Part shown: positions 60,284-64,000 of the stretch, piece by piece
Layout: each line of letters opens with the position of its first letter
Position numbering within the stretch: position 1 is the first letter of the stretch
Source of the DNA: Rhizophagus irregularis
Lineage: Eukaryota > Glomeromycota > Glomeromycetes > Glomerales > Glomeraceae
DNA length: 64,000 nucleotides
NCBI RefSeq assembly: GCF_026210795.1
Contig: NC_089444.1
Span: 3,028,501-3,092,500, forward strand
Reading direction: 5' to 3'
Program-made: the position numbers and the translations under genes
Notes under the pieces: model-generated
Databases searched by the model: none
What the model was told of the DNA's origin: nothing
The model's input: only the letters and a program-made list of their open reading frames with translations

Positions 60284-62070
60284 TCAAACAATTTCATTTT
60301 CAACATTTTCAACATTAATTTCATTATTATTTTCGATAATTATATTAATGGGTAAATCGTTTAATTCAATTGAAGCAGGACTTGGATAAGATTCCTCATC
60401 TAGTTTTGTTTTGATATGTAATGAGGTAGTCGACTTGTATTGTGTAGGATGAAAAGTTTTTCTTTCATTGATCATATATTGTATTGCATTTCCAATTCCA
60501 CCTAAATTAACTCCTAATTAAAAAAAAAGATTTATTTTTTTTTTTGATAAATAAAATTGAAGTAATTTTTATTTAATATCGTGTTTTATAAATTAATTAC
60601 CTATCACAGCAACAACATAAATCCATGTTTTATCAATCTAATTAAAAAAAAAAGTTGGTTCAATTGCTTAGCGTATTGTAGTTTATCTTATACTATATAA
60701 TAATATCAATATAATATTGAAAACTTACATTACACCACGATCCGATATTAGAAACCTGTACTGGAGTCCACTATTATTAAATACATTTATTAATTAGTAT
60801 TTGTAAATTTAATCGCAAATCGTCACATTTCAAAATATATATATATATATATATATAATTATTTTTCAAATAAATTATTTACCTGAATAAAGAATACTAA
60901 AATATAACTAGCAATTTTAACTGAAGCTTTCTTCTCCATCATACATTTTGTATCAGATATTGTTGTATATTCAATATCTCTATTATCATTTCTATTATCC
61001 CTATTATCATTATTCTCATCATCATAATTATTAATTTCTCCTCCTTCAGCAAAAGTTGCTTCAATTGTTTTATAAATTAACATATAACATGTTAAAGTTG
61101 TAAATAATAATATAAAATATAAAGTAAAATTTGTTACTGAAAATACAATATTTTTCGATTTCCCAATGCACCTAAAAAAAAGATTATTATTATAAAAAGG
61201 TTAATTAAGGTTAATTAAGGTTATTATAATGATTAAAAAAAAAAAATCAAAAAATGTTATTTAAATATATATTTTTTTTAACATACCAATATTTTTCTGG
61301 TCCATAAAATGGACCGGCTATTATTTGTAATATCGTAATAATTAAGAAGACAATTGTCCATAATTTATAATCATATTTACCAGTATCAAAAAAAATATCT
61401 CTGCATACTCTTATGTAAGTCATAATGCTAATAAAATTAATTACGTAAGAATAAGTATATATTTAAAGTGAAGTAAATCTTATTTCATACCTTATTACAC
61501 CATAAAGAGATAAATTTAATGAAACAAAAAACCAAGATAATGCTCCTACTATTGTACACATTGGTTGTTCCCATACTCTCGCATATATTGCCGTATGTGC
61601 CTACGATCATTAAAAGAATATGTAATTGGTATTTTATAATATTTTTAATATTTTTTAGACTTAAGTGAAAACTTACGATATTTATCGCACCAGAAATAAA
61701 AATTCCAAAATCTAAATAAACAGGAAAAAAAATTTATATATATCGCATCAATTAACGTCATAGTGATCAGCGAACAATAAATACCTGAAATGGCGGTATA
61801 GAAAGGTAATCTGTAACTCATTGTTAACCTATTTTTATTTTTTTTACAAAACATCCATTTTATAAAAGTTTTACAAAATACGAAGGAACATCCAATTGCA
61901 TTTAAAGATCCTACAACATAATAAGTATAAACTATAATTTGAAATTCATTATCATTTAACCTTTGTTGTTCAGGATTATTATCAGAACTGTAGTTTTCTT
62001 CGGCGTTTATAAAAATTGGATAAAAAAAGAGCAACGAATAAATCATGAAAATTAATGATAATTGAGACAT
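60284..62070 (-). CDS. Seven-transmembrane GPCR-like receptor
   Basis: Eight exons on the minus strand: 62070-61785, 61711-61677, 61600-61491, 61427-61287, 61171-60883, 60770-60729, 60637-60601 and 60513-60284. All are bounded by GT..AG and keep one frame of 389 residues. Residues 1-23 are a signal-like segment, followed by a short ectodomain. Predicted helices are at about 43-70, 86-108 (YTAISDFGIFISGAINI), 123-143 (TIVGALSWFFVSLNLSLYGV), 167-187, 198-222, 274-295 and 302-326. AIYARVWEQPMC between helices 2 and 3 supplies the usual extracellular Cys and Trp region. The third intracellular loop is long and Asp/Asn/Arg-rich (DDENNDNRDNRNDNRD). The cytoplasmic tail is polar with Ser/Thr. The layout fits fungal cAMP-receptor-like GPCRs of the plasma membrane; the ligand is unknown. 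The second exon is only 35 bases but is required for helix 2. Confidence 0.82.
60832..60857. repeat. (TA)n microsatellite
   Basis: An uninterrupted AT dinucleotide run lies within an intron of the receptor-like gene, between exons 5 and 6. Confidence 0.8.
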
Positions 62071-64000
62071 TATTATTTAGAACACATTTTATCCTTAAAA
62101 TTTTTTTTTTTATTTTTTTTTGTATGTAGGATAACAATGTTAAGAAAAAGCAATCCAAAGAAAATAATCTTTATATATATACGTGAACTTTGGATAAACA
62201 CGATTATACATCAACTTCTTAAATCAATATTCCAAAATAATTTGATGCATTTAGTTTGAGTTTACCCCGTGTTAATCTCTAAAAAGTAACTGGAAAAGAT
62301 ACGAAATGACATCAATTAATTAAATAATCTCCGAAATTTTTACTCACTAACGAATGAAATTCGTAAAATAATGTATTTTTTAGATATATTTATGCTATAT
62401 TTCATGTAAATATTAAAGAATATCATAAATTTGTAAATTAGGCTGTTAAGGCTGTACCGATTAAATAATCAATCATTATTACATTATGTTTCAAATATAG
62501 ATAAATGATAATTATAGAGATAATTAATGTATATTAAAAAATCTTAAATTGCTGTAATGGAGATCTTTTTTCAATGACACAATCACTGCAAATCCAATCA
62601 TGATGATCTCCTAAAAATTCGCAATTGTTTACAAAATGACGCAAGAATGATCACAAAATTCCCCTCTCGTTTTAAATCTGATTTTGTCACGTGAAAGAAA
62701 GGATTCGTAAATCCGGATCAAAGACCCGTGAAATTGTCATGTGATTCTGGTAACAAAAAAGGTTAACCTAAATCTATTTATATTCTAACCCCTATAATTT
62801 TACATATATATACATGGATATCAATTATTGTTAAATGTGATCACAATGGACACTTATTTGCGGATTTGTATAAATCATTAAAACGCTTAATGCTAATCAT
62901 TAATAACATTAAAAGAAAAAAGCACTTTCATATTATTCTAATAAATAAATATTGTTTTTTTTTTATAGATAATTTTGTGTATTATTACTTTTAACCTTTT
63001 TTGAAATAAAAATGCATTACAGCATTTTAAAAATTTCCGTTATCATTATAATATTTTTAGGTTTATTTTGTAACAATCACTAGTTTCTTGATAATATGTA
63101 CTCAAACGTTTTAAAAAACCCCTATTTATGTAATAACCTAAAAAGTGAATAATACGATACTTGAAACGATGAAACGTGTAGTTATAAATATCTAATTATG
63201 ATAATTATTGAAAAAACAAAAAAGTCAAGAAATAGAAATTTTTAATTTATGTGATTGTATTTTTAGTGAAATAAAATCCAAAAAAAGATATCAAATATTT
63301 AAAAATAAAAATCATCATCCCATTTTTGAATCTTTTGTGTCACATTATGACGTTATATACTCTAAATTGAATTCAAACTCGAGAATTAATCTATTATTCA
63401 TCGATATATATATATATATATTGATTTTAAAAATGAATATGATCTATTATAAAAATTTATTTTTTTTTTAAAAAAAAAAAGTTTCTAAAATTAGTTCTTT
63501 TATTATTACTGTCATTTATTATTATTATAAATTATTACAAAAACTCGCTTGATCCAATTCTCATTTAGGCGTTTCGTTTGAAACGCGCGTGTTTCATATA
63601 ATATATTGTTACTTTTGATTTTCGAAATGTTCATAATTAATCAATTCACCAGATATGTACATAACTAACATTTTTGATAATATTTTATCCGTATAATTAT
63701 TGTTAAATAATAAAAAATATTTTGATTTTCGATCGCGGAGTTATAATCGGAATTGAAAATATTGTGATTCCGATAGATGAAGTATTTATGTGTAATGCCA
63801 AGTAACGAACGATAGATTCTTTGTTTTATTTTTAAATAATAAAAATATTTAGGACCAATGAACGATCAATATAATAAAAGAATATTGATAATAAAAGTGA
63901 CACTAATAAATTAATAGATCAATCGTTTAGAGTATATACCTGTAAATGGAATAACTTTTTTAAAAAAAGCTAGTATCATTATATTTATTATGCAATGTTG
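62071..64000. other. AT-rich non-coding flank
   Basis: No gene was recognised. A TCACGTGA hexamer context at about 62687 and a short hairpin GCGTTTCGTTTGAAACGC at about 63569 are the only notable strings. The 87-codon frame at 63208 is Lys/Asn/Ile-rich as expected by chance. Confidence 0.4.

Overview
The window is very AT-rich eukaryotic nuclear DNA with short GT..AG introns. It carries lineage-expanded families (BTB-BACK-TLDc proteins and kinases with the WTSGN/FEWIPYNQF N-terminus) and many foldback and Mutator-like elements. This gene style fits an arbuscular mycorrhizal fungus of the Rhizophagus (Glomeromycotina) type. The assignment rests on recognition of gene families, not on any search.

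Layout. (1) 0.7-2.9 kb: a three-exon gene of unknown function with a possible nuclease-like core; its second intron holds a GC-rich tandem element flanked by a 9-bp duplication. (2) 5.9-22.7 kb: a head-to-tail array of five BTB-BACK-TLDc genes on the minus strand. Three are intact and two are pseudogenes. The array is interrupted by a roughly 4.1-kb Mutator-like (MULE) element that itself contains nested palindromic MITEs. (3) 23.7 kb: a small single-pass membrane protein. (4) 27.2-28.5 kb: a secreted Asp/Tyr/Lys/His-rich protein built from near-identical 67-residue repeats that carry dibasic sites. (5) 31.3-32.9 and 39.8-41.4 kb: two more BTB-BACK-TLDc genes, on the plus strand, separated by a gene-poor stretch with MITEs and coding relics. 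(6) 42.5-46.6 kb: an eight-exon kinase-like gene in which the N-lobe exon has been amplified to seven copies ahead of one C-lobe. (7) 48-52 kb: degraded transposase and coiled-coil relics. (8) 52.2-53.7 and 56.7-58.2 kb: a third BTB-TLDc subgroup, with two cysteine-rich exons between the pair. (9) 60.3-62.1 kb: an eight-exon seven-transmembrane receptor-like gene on the minus strand.

How it fits together. The nine BTB-TLDc genes share one intron position, one exon architecture and (for most) one promoter layout, namely a CACGTG palindrome and a TATATAAGG box 5' of the ATG. They fall into three sequence subgroups by linker and TLDc motif, so the locus records successive local duplications. Transposons then reshaped it: the MULE sits between pseudogene copy 2 and the promoter block its sister copies keep. 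The strongest candidates for something undescribed are the kinase N-lobe exon array, in which every exon is phase 0 and one copy carries a stop codon, and the dibasic-repeat secreted protein.
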